A DNA stretch of 36,235 bases from Micromonospora tarensis (GTDB lineage Bacteria; Actinomycetota; Actinomycetes; Mycobacteriales; Micromonosporaceae): NCBI RefSeq assembly GCF_016803395.1, contig NZ_JAEVHL010000042.1, positions 1-36,235 on the forward strand. The letters run 5' to 3'. The translations under genes were made by a program, and so were the position numbers. The notes beneath the pieces are model-generated. The model ran no database searches. It was not told where the DNA came from and worked only from the letters and a program-made list of their open reading frames with translations. Positions 1 to 7,729 of this stretch are shown piece by piece; position 1 is the stretch's first letter; every line of letters begins with the position of its first letter.

Positions 1-1
1 G

Positions 2-904
2 CTGGTCGGTGCCGCCGGGCCGACCGAGCCGCCGGCCACCGGCGCCGTCGCGGCACCGGATCACGACCCGGCCCGCCGGCTGCTGCTGGCCCGTGGGGCG
101 GCCATCTTCGCCGGGCTCACCGCCACCGGCGTGGTGGGGTACGGCGTTCGCACCGCCCTCGGCCCGCCCCGCCTCGACCGGGTGCGGATCCCACTCGCCA
201 AGCTTCCCCGCAGCATGGACGGTCTGCGCATCGCCACCGTCTCCGACATCCACCTCGGCCCGCTGCGCGGCCGGGCACACACCGAGCGGATCGTCGCCGC
301 GATCAACCGGCTCGACGCCGACCTGGTCGCTGTCGTCGGCGACCTGGTCGACGGCTCGGTCGCCGAGCTGGGCTCGGCCGCCGAACCGTTGCGCGGCCTG
401 CGCTCCCGGTACGGCAGCTTCTTCGTCACCGGCAACCACGAGTACTACTCAGGTGTGGAGGAGTGGGTCCAGGAGGTCGACCGGCTCGGCCTGCGGGTGC
501 TCCAGAACCAGCGGCAGGAGATCCAGGCCCGGGGTGGTGTGCTCGACCTCGCCGGGGTGAACGACCTGACCGGAGAGGGCACCGGGCTCGCCGCCGGGCC
601 GGACTTCGCCACCGCCCTCGGTGACCGCGACCCGAGCCGCCCGGTGGTCCTGCTCGCGCACCAGCCGCTGGCGGCGAAGGAGGCGGCCAGGTACGGCGTC
701 GACCTGCAACTGTCCGGGCACACCCACGGTGGGCAGATGGTGCCGTTCAACCTTGCCGTGAAACTGGAGCAGCCGGTGGTCAGCGGGCTCGGCGAGGTCG
801 ACGGCACCAAGGTGTACGTCACCAACGGCGCCGGTTTCTGGGGCCCCCCGGTCCGGGTCGGGGCCGAGCCGCAGATCAGTCTGGTCGAACTGCGCTCGGC
901 ATAG
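2..904 (+). CDS. Metallophosphoesterase, YkuE-like (5' end outside window)
   Basis: Calcineurin-like metallophosphoesterase, a two-metal phosphohydrolase probably anchored at the membrane; its substrate cannot be told from sequence. The reading frame is open from base 2, so the true start lies upstream. The visible part opens with a linker, then a basic RR pair and a hydrophobic stretch (about residues 25-45), fitting the N-terminal signal or anchor of this family. All metal-site motifs follow in order: SDIH (about 81-84), GDLVDG (about 113), GNHEYY, LLAHQP and the terminal GHTHGGQ. The protein ends normally at TAG. The internal ATG at 131 falls inside the hydrophobic segment and is unlikely to be the start. 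The next gene begins about 60 bp downstream on the same strand. Confidence 0.88.
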   Translation: MVGAAGPTEPPATGAVAAPDHDPARRLLLARGAAIFAGLTATGVVGYGVRTALGPPRLDRVRIPLAKLPRSMDGLRIATVSDIHLGPLRGRAHTERIVAAINRLDADLVAVVGDLVDGSVAELGSAAEPLRGLRSRYGSFFVTGNHEYYSGVEEWVQEVDRLGLRVLQNQRQEIQARGGVLDLAGVNDLTGEGTGLAAGPDFATALGDRDPSRPVVLLAHQPLAAKEAARYGVDLQLSGHTHGGQMVPFNLAVKLEQPVVSGLGEVDGTKVYVTNGAGFWGPPVRVGAEPQISLVELRSA

Positions 905-965
905 CGGACGTCACGTCCGCGCGTGGCGGCAGGCGGCCGGCGTGGCGGGCGTGACAGGATGCGGC

Positions 966-2630
966 GTGCCCCCGTTCAGCGCCGTACCCCCCGGTGGCTT
1001 CCCGCCCTTCGTCGCGGACCTGCACATCCACTCGAAGTACTCGCGCGCGTGCAGCCGTGACCTCACCACCCCGAACCTCGCGTGGTGGGCCCGGCGCAAG
1101 GGCATCGGCCTGCTCGGCACCGGCGACTTCACCCACCCCGCCTGGTACGACCACCTGCGGGAGACGCTGCGCCCGGCCGAGCCGGGGCTCTACCGGCTCG
1201 ACCCGGAGGCGGAACGGGACGTCGCCCGCCGGCTGCCGCCCCGGCTGGCCAGTGCGGCGGAGGCGGATCCGGTCCGGTTCATGCTGAGCGTGGAGATCTC
1301 CACCATCTACAAGCGGGACGACCGGACCCGCAAGGTGCACCACCTGATCTACCTGCCTGATCTGGACGCGGTGGCCCGGTTCAACACCGCGCTCGGCCGG
1401 ATCGGCAACCTCGGCTCGGACGGCCGGCCGATCCTCGGACTGGACTCCCGCGACCTGCTGGAGATCACCCTGGAGGCCAGCCCGGACGGTTACCTGGTGC
1501 CGGCGCACATCTGGACGCCGTGGTTCTCCGCGCTGGGCTCGAAGTCCGGCTTCGACGCGATCGCGGACTGCTACGCCGACCTGGCCGAGCACATCTTCGC
1601 CGTGGAGACCGGGCTCTCCTCCGACCCGGCGATGAACTGGCGGGTCGGCAGCCTGGACCGCTACCAGCTGGTGTCCAACTCGGACGCGCACTCCCCGCCG
1701 GCCCTCGGCCGGGAGGCGACCGTGTTGACCGCCGAACGGAACTACTTCGCCGTCCGGGAGGCGCTGCGGACCGGTGACGGCCTGGCCGGGACCATCGAGT
1801 TCTTCCCGGAGGAGGGCAAGTACCACGCCGACGGGCACCGGCTGTGTGGGGTGAACTGGTCTCCGGAGCGCACCCGCGCGGCCGGCGGGCGGTGCCCCGA
1901 GTGCGGCAAGCCGCTCACCGTGGGTGTCCTCAGCCGGGTCGAGGAGCTGGCCGACCGCCCGGACGGGCACCGGCCGACGCACGCCCGGGACGTCACCCAC
2001 CTGGTGCCGCTGGCCGAGATCCTCGGCGAGATCAACAAGGTGGGCGCCCGGTCCAAGAGGGTCGAGGGGCGGCTCAACGAACTGGTCGCCGCCCTCGGCC
2101 CCGAGCTGGAGATCCTGACCAGGACGCCGTTGAGCGACATCGCACAGGTCGGCGGTGAACTGCTCGCGGAGGGCATCGGGCGGCTACGGCGCGGCGACGT
2201 TCGCCGGGTGCCCGGTTACGACGGCGAGTACGGGGTGATCACGCTCTTCGATCCGGCGGAGCTGGGTGCCAACGCCGCTACCGCACAGGAGACGCTGTTC
2301 GACGTACCCGTGCCGGCGCAGCGACGCCCCGAGGAGCCGGCGGTTCGGGCGACGGCCAAGCGCCCGGCGGCGGCCAAGGCCGAGCCGAAGCGCAAGCCGC
2401 CGGCCCCGCCGCCCGCGCGCCGATCGCGTCGCCGCCGTCACCGCACGAACCGTTCGAGCCGATGCTCGCCGGCATGGAGGAGGTCGGCACCGGTCTGCTG
2501 GACCGACTGGACGCGATGCAGCGGGTGGCCGCCTCCGCACCGGGCGGTCCGCTGCTCATCGTGGCCGGTCCGGGCACCGGCAAGACCAGGACCCTCACCC
2601 ACCGGATCGCGTACCTCTGCGCGGAGCTGA
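966..2630 (+). CDS. PHP-domain endonuclease Q-like protein, N-terminal half of an EndoQ-UvrD fusion
   Basis: PHP-fold nuclease region related to endonuclease Q (TIGR00375 type), which in archaea and some bacilli nicks DNA 5' of deaminated bases. From a GTG start at 966: metal-binding DLHIH (about 18-22), GTGDFTHP, SVEIS, a segment with AHIWTPW, SNSDAHSP, and a zinc-finger-like set with Cys294 and CPEC (310-313). The GTG at 966 lies 5 nt after CAGGAT, a possible -10 box; an upstream GTG at 942 is possible. After about 2415 the frame turns into Arg-rich out-of-frame sequence and stops at 2630. The real continuation is in another frame, reading ARAPIASPPS into the helicase that follows. Nuclease motifs are clear; that one polypeptide is intended is inference. 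Confidence 0.8.
   Translation: MPPFSAVPPGGFPPFVADLHIHSKYSRACSRDLTTPNLAWWARRKGIGLLGTGDFTHPAWYDHLRETLRPAEPGLYRLDPEAERDVARRLPPRLASAAEADPVRFMLSVEISTIYKRDDRTRKVHHLIYLPDLDAVARFNTALGRIGNLGSDGRPILGLDSRDLLEITLEASPDGYLVPAHIWTPWFSALGSKSGFDAIADCYADLAEHIFAVETGLSSDPAMNWRVGSLDRYQLVSNSDAHSPPALGREATVLTAERNYFAVREALRTGDGLAGTIEFFPEEGKYHADGHRLCGVNWSPERTRAAGGRCPECGKPLTVGVLSRVEELADRPDGHRPTHARDVTHLVPLAEILGEINKVGARSKRVEGRLNELVAALGPELEILTRTPLSDIAQVGGELLAEGIGRLRRGDVRRVPGYDGEYGVITLFDPAELGANAATAQETLFDVPVPAQRRPEEPAVRATAKRPAAAKAEPKRKPPAPPPARRSRRRRHRTNRSSRCSPAWRRSAPVCWTDWTRCSGWPPPHRAVRCSSWPVRAPARPGPSPTGSRTSARS
2395..2425 (+). other. Probable -1 frameshift joining the EndoQ-like and UvrD regions
   Basis: Coding signal leaves the first frame near the KRKPPAPPP stretch and resumes one frame over as ARAPIASPPSPHEPFEPM, leading straight into the helicase. 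One missing base in this C/G-run-rich stretch would restore a single reading frame from 966 to 4162. A sequencing or assembly error is the simplest reading. A real mutation or a programmed shift cannot be excluded. Confidence 0.7.
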
Positions 2631-4162
2631 ACGTCTTTCCCGAGCACTGCCTCGCGATCACGTTCACCCGCCGGGCCGCCGAGGAGTTGCGGCACCGCCT
2701 CGACGGCCTGCTCGGTCCGGTCGCCGAGGACGTCACAGTGGGCACGTTCCACGCGCTGGGGTTGACCATCCTGCGGGAGAACGCCGACGCGGCGGGCCTG
2801 CCGGCCGGTTTCCGGATCGCCGACGACGCCGAGCGGGCGGCGGCCCGGTCGGAGGCCGGCGACGATGCCGCTGGTTACACCGCCCTGCTGCGCAAGCAGG
2901 ACCTGGTCGACCTGGACGAGCTGGTGAGCCTGCCGGTGGAGTTGCTGCGGGCCGACCCGAAGCTGGTCGAGCGGTACCGGGACCGCTGGCGGTGGATCTT
3001 CGTTGACGAGTACCAGGACGTCGACGCGGTGCAGTACGAACTGCTGCGACTGCTCAGCCCCGCCGACGGCAACCTGTGCGCGATCGGCGACCCGGACCAG
3101 GCGATCTACTCGTTCCGGGGTGCCGACGTCGGCTACTTCCTGCGCTTCTCCGAGGACTTCACCGACGCCCGACTGGTCCGGCTCAACCGCAACTACCGCT
3201 CGTCGGCTCCGATCCTGGCCGCCGCCGTGCAGGCCATCGCACCGTCCTCGCTGGTCCGGGGCCGGCGACTGGACCCGGCCCGCCTCGACCCGGAGGCCCC
3301 GCTGGTCGGCCGGTACCCGGCGGCGTCGGTCGCCGAGGAGGCCGACTTCGTGGTGCGTACCGTGGACGATCTGGTCGGCGGGTTGTCGCACCGTTCGCTG
3401 GACTCGGGCCGCATCGACGGCCGGTCGACCTCGCTGTCGTTCTCCGACATCGCCGTGCTGTACCGCACGGACGCGCAGGCCGCCCCGATCGTCGACGCCC
3501 TGACCCGGGCCAACATTCCGGTGCAGAAGCGTTCCCACGACCGGTTGCGGGACCGTCCCGGGGTGACCGCCATCGCCCGCGAACTGCGGCACGCCGACGG
3601 GTTGGCTGGCTCGCTGGCCGCCCGGGTGCGGCTGGCCGGCCAGGTGGTCGCCGACCGGTTCGCCGTGCCCACCCTGGACGGGGCCAGCAGCGCGGTCCGA
3701 CCGGAGGACGTCCGCTCGGCCGTGGACCTGCTGACCCCGCTGGCCCGGCGCTGCGGCGACGACCTGGAGACCTTCCTGTCGCAGTTGGCCACCGGCGCGG
3801 AGGTGGACGCCCTCGACCCGCGCGCCGAGGCGGTCACGCTGCTCACCCTGCACGCGGCGAAGGGCCTGGAGTTTCCGGTGGTCTTCCTGGTCGGCGTCGA
3901 GGACGGGTTGCTGCCGCTACGCTGGCCGGGCTCGACGCCCGACGAGGACGCTGTCGCCGAGGAGCGCCGGCTCTTCTTCGTCGGCCTGACCCGGGCCCAG
4001 GACCGGCTGTACGTCAGTCACGCCGCCCGCCGCACCCGACACGGCGCGGAGCGCGACTGCGCACCCTCGCCGTACCTCGCTGCCATCGATCCCGGCCTGT
4101 TCGAACGGTTCGGCGAGGCCGAGCCCCGCCGTCCGAAGGACCGCCAGCTCCGCCTGATCTGA
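2462..4162 (+). CDS. UvrD/PcrA-type superfamily 1 DNA helicase (C-terminal half of fusion)
   Basis: ATP-dependent 3'-5' DNA helicase of the UvrD/Rep/PcrA family. All helicase motifs are present in order: Q-like DAMQR, Walker A VAGPGTGKT (about 34-42), Ia TFTRRAAEEL, Ic GTFHALG, II VDEYQD (about 181-186), III GDPDQAIYSFRGAD, IV NRNYRS, V LTLHAAKGLEF and VI RRLFFVGLTRAQ. There is no sign of inactivation. The ATG at 2462 is the first start in this frame, but coding continues upstream without a start codon, so the natural N terminus is probably the PHP/EndoQ region. That pairing suggests nicking at a damaged base followed by strand unwinding. A weak hairpin (6-bp stem, 4163-4178) follows the stop. 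Confidence 0.9.
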   Translation: MLAGMEEVGTGLLDRLDAMQRVAASAPGGPLLIVAGPGTGKTRTLTHRIAYLCAELNVFPEHCLAITFTRRAAEELRHRLDGLLGPVAEDVTVGTFHALGLTILRENADAAGLPAGFRIADDAERAAARSEAGDDAAGYTALLRKQDLVDLDELVSLPVELLRADPKLVERYRDRWRWIFVDEYQDVDAVQYELLRLLSPADGNLCAIGDPDQAIYSFRGADVGYFLRFSEDFTDARLVRLNRNYRSSAPILAAAVQAIAPSSLVRGRRLDPARLDPEAPLVGRYPAASVAEEADFVVRTVDDLVGGLSHRSLDSGRIDGRSTSLSFSDIAVLYRTDAQAAPIVDALTRANIPVQKRSHDRLRDRPGVTAIARELRHADGLAGSLAARVRLAGQVVADRFAVPTLDGASSAVRPEDVRSAVDLLTPLARRCGDDLETFLSQLATGAEVDALDPRAEAVTLLTLHAAKGLEFPVVFLVGVEDGLLPLRWPGSTPDEDAVAEERRLFFVGLTRAQDRLYVSHAARRTRHGAERDCAPSPYLAAIDPGLFERFGEAEPRRPKDRQLRLI

Positions 4163-4238
4163 GGTCGGCCACCCGACCGTGCGGCGCTCCCGGGTTCCCG
4201 GCGCTTCCGGGCGGCGCCGACCCACTGTGCCCGATGAA

Positions 4239-4280
4239 CGGTATACCTGTGAGGCATAAATATGACTCACAGGTATACCG
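4239..4280. repeat. 42-bp near-perfect palindrome in a convergent intergenic gap
   Basis: Perfect 15-bp arms CGGTATACCTGTGAG (4239-4253) and CTCACAGGTATACCG (4266-4280) surround a 12-nt AT-rich centre that is itself palindromic (CATA-AA-TATG). Only one pair, 4254/4265, is mismatched. The gap separates the 3' ends of the helicase and the prepilin peptidase. There is no U-tract, so it is not a typical terminator. It could be a protein-binding operator, an attachment or resolution site, or the remnant of an element. Confidence 0.85.
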
Positions 4281-4368
4281 CTCGCACGGACCTGGCCGGC
4301 GGGCGACCTGCACGCAGGGTGAGGCCACCCGGCGGGCCTCGTTACCCGGTGGAGCCACAGTGGGCCGA

Positions 4369-4998
4369 TCAGCCGAAGAGGGCCGCCAGCCAGGCGCCCG
4401 CGAGCAGGGCCGGGCCCAGCGGCAGCAGCGTGTTCCGGCGGACCCGTCGCGCGGCGAGCAGGCCGAGCACCAGTGCGCCGTGCAGCAGGTGCGGCAGGAG
4501 CAACCCGGCGAGCAGGGCGTCCCGGCCCAGCCAGCCGAGCGGCAGGCCGAGGACGGCGGCGAGTTTCACGTCCCCGAAGCCCAGTCGAGAGCCGGGGAGC
4601 AGGGCCAGCAGCACGTGGGCCGCGCCGGCGACCAGCGCGCCGGCCAGCGCGCCGAGCAGCCGGGCCGGAGCGTCGCCCAGCAGCGCCACACCGGTGAGGC
4701 CTGCGAGGGCCAGCAGCCCGGCGGCGATGACCAACGGGTCGGGCAGCCGCAGGCAGGCCAGGTCGACCTGGGCCAGCACCAGCCCCACCGCCGCCACCGC
4801 GAGAAAGACCGGCAGCGCCGGGTCGTCCGGCAGCGCGGCGGCGAGCCCGACGAACACCACGGCCGCCACCGGTGGGCTCAGCCAGGTGCCACGCCGCAGC
4901 CGGGCCGGCGTGGTCGCGAAGCGTCGGGCCAGCGAGGGTACGACGACACCGACCGACCCGCCGAGCAGCGCCACCCCGACCAGCGCAGCGGCCGACAT
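4369..4998 (-). CDS. Prepilin peptidase (A24, type IV leader peptidase)
   Basis: Integral membrane aspartic peptidase that cleaves leader peptides of type IV prepilin-like proteins. Both catalytic-site signatures of the GxGD family are visible: an aspartate in VDLACLRLPD (about 77) and GFGDVKLAAVLG (about 140). The 209-residue protein is almost wholly hydrophobic with about six or seven membrane segments and lacks the N-terminal Cys-rich methylase domain, as in short actinobacterial forms. No pilin, PilB/TadA or Flp gene is in the window, so its substrate lies elsewhere. The ATG lies 7 nt after TAACGT, which overlaps the upstream gene's stop codon, so it may have its own leaderless transcript. 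Confidence 0.86.
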   Translation of the reverse strand: MSAAALVGVALLGGSVGVVVPSLARRFATTPARLRRGTWLSPPVAAVVFVGLAAALPDDPALPVFLAVAAVGLVLAQVDLACLRLPDPLVIAAGLLALAGLTGVALLGDAPARLLGALAGALVAGAAHVLLALLPGSRLGFGDVKLAAVLGLPLGWLGRDALLAGLLLPHLLHGALVLGLLAARRVRRNTLLPLGPALLAGAWLAALFG

Positions 4999-5005
4999 GG
5001 GCCGG

Positions 5006-5011
5006 ACGTTA
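5006..5011 (-). promoter_or_regulatory. -10 box of prepilin peptidase (leaderless)
   Basis: TAACGT followed by 7 nt and the ATG at 4998. The first three bases of the box are the TAA stop of the upstream EamA gene. No clear -35 element is seen. Confidence 0.5.
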
Positions 5012-6013
5012 CCGGCGGTCGTCCACCGCCGTGGCCCCCGATCGTGATCCCGCGTTCGCCCGGCGGGGCCGTTCGGTGGTCACCACCAGGGCGACCCCGG
5101 CGACGATGACGGCACCGCCGAGCAGCACCTGCGGGGTGATCGGTTCGGCCACCAGCAGCGCGCCGAGCGCCACCGCTACCGCCGGGTTGACGTAGGCGTA
5201 CGTCGCCACCAGCGAGATGGGGGCGTTGTGCAGCAGCCAGACGTACGCGGTGAAGGCCACCAGCGAGCCGGCCACCATGAGGTAGCCCAGCGCCAGCCAC
5301 GACCGGGTGCTGACCGTCGAGGGGTGGAACTCGCCCAGCTCGCCCCGGCCGGCGGCGATCACGGCCAGCACCAGCGCGCCGGCCATCATCTCGTACACCG
5401 TGGCCACGAAGGGGTCGGCGGGCATCCGGATCCGTCCGGACAGGAACGACCCGAGCGACCAGGAGGTGGCCGCCGCCACCACGGTCAACGCCCCGAGCAG
5501 CGGCACCGCGGCGGAGTCGCCGGCGGGCAGCACCAGCAGGACCAGGCCGACGAAGCCCAGGGTGACCCCGGCGAAGGTCCAGACCGGCGGCCGGTCGCCG
5601 GTCGCGGAGCGCAGCAGCACCACCAGCAGTGGCACCGTGGCCACCAGCAGCGCGGCGATCCCGGACGGCACCGCCACTCCGGGCGGCCCGGACTCGGCGA
5701 GCACCACCAGCCCGTTGCCGCCGGCGAGCAGGAGCACACCGACAAGCGCGGCCGAACCAAGTTGCCGCCGGTCCACCCGCAGCGAGCCCGGGCCGCGACG
5801 CAGCCGCAGCACCACCGCCAGGACCAGGCCGGCCACGGCGAACCGGAGGGCGGCTGACAACAGCGGGGGCAGCGTCTCCACGGCGACCCGGATGGCCAGA
5901 TAGGTGGAACCCCACAGCAGGTAGACCACGATCAACGCGGTCCAGATCAGGGTCGGCGTGGCGGCGGCGGCACGGCTGGCGAGGGCTGTGGCGCTCGGTG
6001 GAGGTGAGCTCAT
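5009..6013 (-). CDS. EamA/RhaT-family (DMT) transporter
   Basis: Drug/metabolite-type permease of 334 residues with ten predicted membrane segments arranged as two EamA repeats. The first repeat carries the typical LLWGSTYLAIRVAVETLPP region (about 33-51) and the second ends near AGVALVVTTERP. Family members export amino acids, purines or other small metabolites; this substrate is unknown. The ATG at 6013 lies 9 nt after TAGCGT (6023-6028). It ends 10 bp before the prepilin peptidase on the same strand, but that gene seems to have its own promoter. It diverges from the LppU-like pair with an 81-bp intergenic region. Confidence 0.88.
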   Translation of the reverse strand: MSSPPPSATALASRAAAATPTLIWTALIVVYLLWGSTYLAIRVAVETLPPLLSAALRFAVAGLVLAVVLRLRRGPGSLRVDRRQLGSAALVGVLLLAGGNGLVVLAESGPPGVAVPSGIAALLVATVPLLVVLLRSATGDRPPVWTFAGVTLGFVGLVLLVLPAGDSAAVPLLGALTVVAAATSWSLGSFLSGRIRMPADPFVATVYEMMAGALVLAVIAAGRGELGEFHPSTVSTRSWLALGYLMVAGSLVAFTAYVWLLHNAPISLVATYAYVNPAVAVALGALLVAEPITPQVLLGGAVIVAGVALVVTTERPRRANAGSRSGATAVDDRR

Positions 6014-6022
6014 CAGTCGACC

Positions 6023-6032
6023 ACGCTACGGT
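6023..6032. promoter_or_regulatory. Overlapping divergent -10 boxes
   Basis: TAGCGT on the minus strand (6023-6028) serves the EamA gene and TACGGT on the plus strand (6027-6032) could serve the LppU-like pair. They overlap by two bases, so the two units could compete for polymerase. This is motif-based only. Confidence 0.35.
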
Positions 6033-6094
6033 GACGTCGGAGTCGGCGTCGCGCGTTCGTGGCCGGCCTCTCACCACTTGCGCAGGAGGGTGGC

Positions 6095-6856
6095 ATGACG
6101 AACTACGGACCACCGGGAGGCGGCAGCCCGGGCCCGTGGCGTGGGCATCGACCCGACGAGACGCGCGCTCGCCCGGCGCAGCAGCCCTACCCACCGTCGC
6201 CCGAGCCCTACCCGCCGGCGGGTCCGTCGTACCCGTCGGCGCCGCCGGGACGACCCGGGCCGTACGGCGGCGGGGCCGAACCGCCCTACGGCCGCGAGCC
6301 CGGGCCGCCCTACGAGGGCTCGTACCAGCCGGCTCCGGCAGGCCCGGCGTACGGCGGGCAACCGTACGCGCTCGACGACGACCGGTACGGAGATGAGCCG
6401 CCGCCGAGCCGACGCGGTCGCGGGCCGCTGATCGCGGTACTGGCCGTCGTGCTGCTGCTGGTGGTGGCCGCCGGCGCGGCGTTCTGGCTCGGCCGGGAGC
6501 GGGACGAGCCGGCGCCGGCTGCCGCCCCGACCAGTCCGGCTGCGGCCAGCGAGCCCAGCGCGGACACGGCCGCACCCACGTCGAGCGCCGCCGCGCCGGA
6601 GTCGTCGGCCGATCCCCGATTCGCCAAGGTCGGCCAGTGCGTGCGTAACGACGGAGTGGCCGGCGGCAAGCCCAAGCTGCTGATCAGTGGTTGCGCGGCG
6701 AAGTCGTACCAGGTGCTGAGCCGGATCGACGGCCCGACCAGCGGTGAGCGGGACGCCGAGGCCAAGTGCGCGAAGGTCGAGGGCTACACCAACTGGTACT
6801 TCTTCGACAGCGAGCTGGACACTCTCGATTTCGTCCTCTGCCTGAAGCAACGCTGA
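6095..6856 (+). CDS. LppU/SCO3897-like membrane-anchored protein (copy 1)
   Basis: Protein of 253 residues with three parts: a Pro/Gly/Tyr-rich cytoplasmic N terminus starting TNYGPPGGG, one membrane helix (about 108-130, IAVLAVVLLLVVAAGAAFWL), an Ala/Ser/Pro linker, and an extracytoplasmic C-terminal domain of about 80 residues with four Cys (VGQCV, SGCAAK, AKCAKV, VLCLKQR) that probably form two disulfides. The domain resembles actinobacterial LppU/SCO3897 proteins, whose function is unknown. The ATG at 6095 is chosen because GGAGGG lies just upstream and the product then matches its neighbour's start. It is followed 24 bp later by a paralogue, so the two are probably co-transcribed. Confidence 0.8.
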   Translation: MTNYGPPGGGSPGPWRGHRPDETRARPAQQPYPPSPEPYPPAGPSYPSAPPGRPGPYGGGAEPPYGREPGPPYEGSYQPAPAGPAYGGQPYALDDDRYGDEPPPSRRGRGPLIAVLAVVLLLVVAAGAAFWLGRERDEPAPAAAPTSPAAASEPSADTAAPTSSAAAPESSADPRFAKVGQCVRNDGVAGGKPKLLISGCAAKSYQVLSRIDGPTSGERDAEAKCAKVEGYTNWYFFDSELDTLDFVLCLKQR

Positions 6857-6880
6857 GAGACCACCCACCCCGGGGATGAC

Positions 6881-7594
6881 ATGACAACCTACGGACCACC
6901 GGGTTCGGATCAGCCGGACGACCCGTACCAGCGCCCGCCCACCGGGCCGGACGGCCCACCGGCAGCCGATCCCACAGTGCCCCAGTGGAGCGCGCCGCCG
7001 CCCCCGGAGGACCCGACCCGGCAGCAGTGGGGTCCACCGCCGACGTCGGGTCCGGGTTACCCGCCGCCCGGGCCGTTCCCGCCGGCCGGGCCGATGCCGG
7101 GTCAGCCGACCGGGCCGTGGGGCCAACCGGCTCCCGGCTACCCGACGCCTCCCGCGCCACCAGCGAAGAAGAGCGGCGGCAAGATCGCCCTCATCATCGC
7201 GCTTGTGGTGCTGCTCGTGCTCTGCCCCTGCCTCGGGCTGGCCGGTTGGGCGGTCTGGAGAGTCGCGGACGCCGCCAACGACGTCGATCCCACCCCGTCG
7301 GTGAGCGTGCCCGCCCTTCCGCCCGCGCTGCCCAGGGACGTGCCGACGCCGGCCGCGCCGACTCCTGACGAGGAGTTCGCGAGGGGTGACTGCGTGGTGA
7401 ACGACGGCAGCGAGGACGACGCGGAGTTGCGCAAGGTGCCGTGCGGTCCGAACACCTATCAGGTGCTGCTGCGGATTCCGGCGACCACCGACGGGGACCG
7501 GTGCGAGACGCTCGCGCCGCAGGCGACCGCGAACTACGTGCACGACAACTCGATCGATCTCTTCGACTACGTGCTCTGCCTGAAGAAGCGGTAA
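6881..7594 (+). CDS. LppU/SCO3897-like membrane-anchored protein (copy 2)
   Basis: Paralogue of the preceding gene with the same architecture: start MTTYGPPG, a Pro-rich tail of about 95 residues, a KKSGGK basic edge, a membrane helix (about 105-128) containing CPC, a linker, and a four-Cys C-terminal domain (GDCVV, VPCGPN, DRCETL, VLCLKKR). The shared YQVL-R-I and DYVLCLK/DFVLCLK signatures show tandem duplication. The domains are now well diverged, so the duplication is not recent. GGGGATGAC precedes the ATG. A strong terminator follows at once. The function is unknown; a surface or cell-wall sensing role is only a guess. Confidence 0.8.
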   Translation: MTTYGPPGSDQPDDPYQRPPTGPDGPPAADPTVPQWSAPPPPEDPTRQQWGPPPTSGPGYPPPGPFPPAGPMPGQPTGPWGQPAPGYPTPPAPPAKKSGGKIALIIALVVLLVLCPCLGLAGWAVWRVADAANDVDPTPSVSVPALPPALPRDVPTPAAPTPDEEFARGDCVVNDGSEDDAELRKVPCGPNTYQVLLRIPATTDGDRCETLAPQATANYVHDNSIDLFDYVLCLKKR

Positions 7595-7605
7595 CGCGAT
7601 TGGCC

Positions 7606-7648
7606 AAACTAGGGCTGTCTAGCGTCCACGCTAGACAGCCCTAGTTTT
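7606..7648 (+). terminator. Strong intrinsic terminator with CTAG-rich stem
   Basis: Perfect 19-bp stem (7606-7624 with 7629-7647), a 4-nt loop TCCA, and a TTTT run at 7645-7648. It lies 12 bp after the second LppU-like stop. The stem contains four CTAG tetranucleotides, and the TGTCTAGC motif inside it recurs at the promoter of the next gene. Confidence 0.9.
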
Positions 7649-7688
7649 ACGTCGACAACCTCGACACGCCGGTAGCCCCATCTATCCA

Positions 7689-7710
7689 TGTCTAGCCCCG
7701 CAGCTAGATG
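7689..7710. promoter_or_regulatory. Inverted repeat, candidate operator of the AAA ATPase gene
   Basis: TGTCTAGC (7689-7696), 6 nt, then GCTAGATG (7703-7710). The element covers the -35 region of the promoter whose -10 is TACTCT at 7717-7722. A repressor bound here would block polymerase. The half-site is the same as in the arms of the terminator 60 bp upstream. Confidence 0.5.
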
Positions 7711-7716
7711 GCCCGA

Positions 7717-7722
7717 TACTCT
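7717..7722 (+). promoter_or_regulatory. -10 box of AAA ATPase (leaderless)
   Basis: TACTCT followed by 7 nt and GTG at 7730, the spacing expected when transcription starts at the start codon. Confidence 0.55.
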
Positions 7723-7729
7723 GCGATGC

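Noticed and set aside
876..2000. 374-residue minus-strand open frame
   Set aside because: Antisense of the EndoQ-like region, whose sense frame has clear metal-binding motifs.
2395..2425. Programmed ribosomal frameshift between nuclease and helicase
   Set aside because: No clear slippery heptamer or downstream pseudoknot is seen, and three other genes in the window show the same kind of one-base loss, so an assembly error is more likely.
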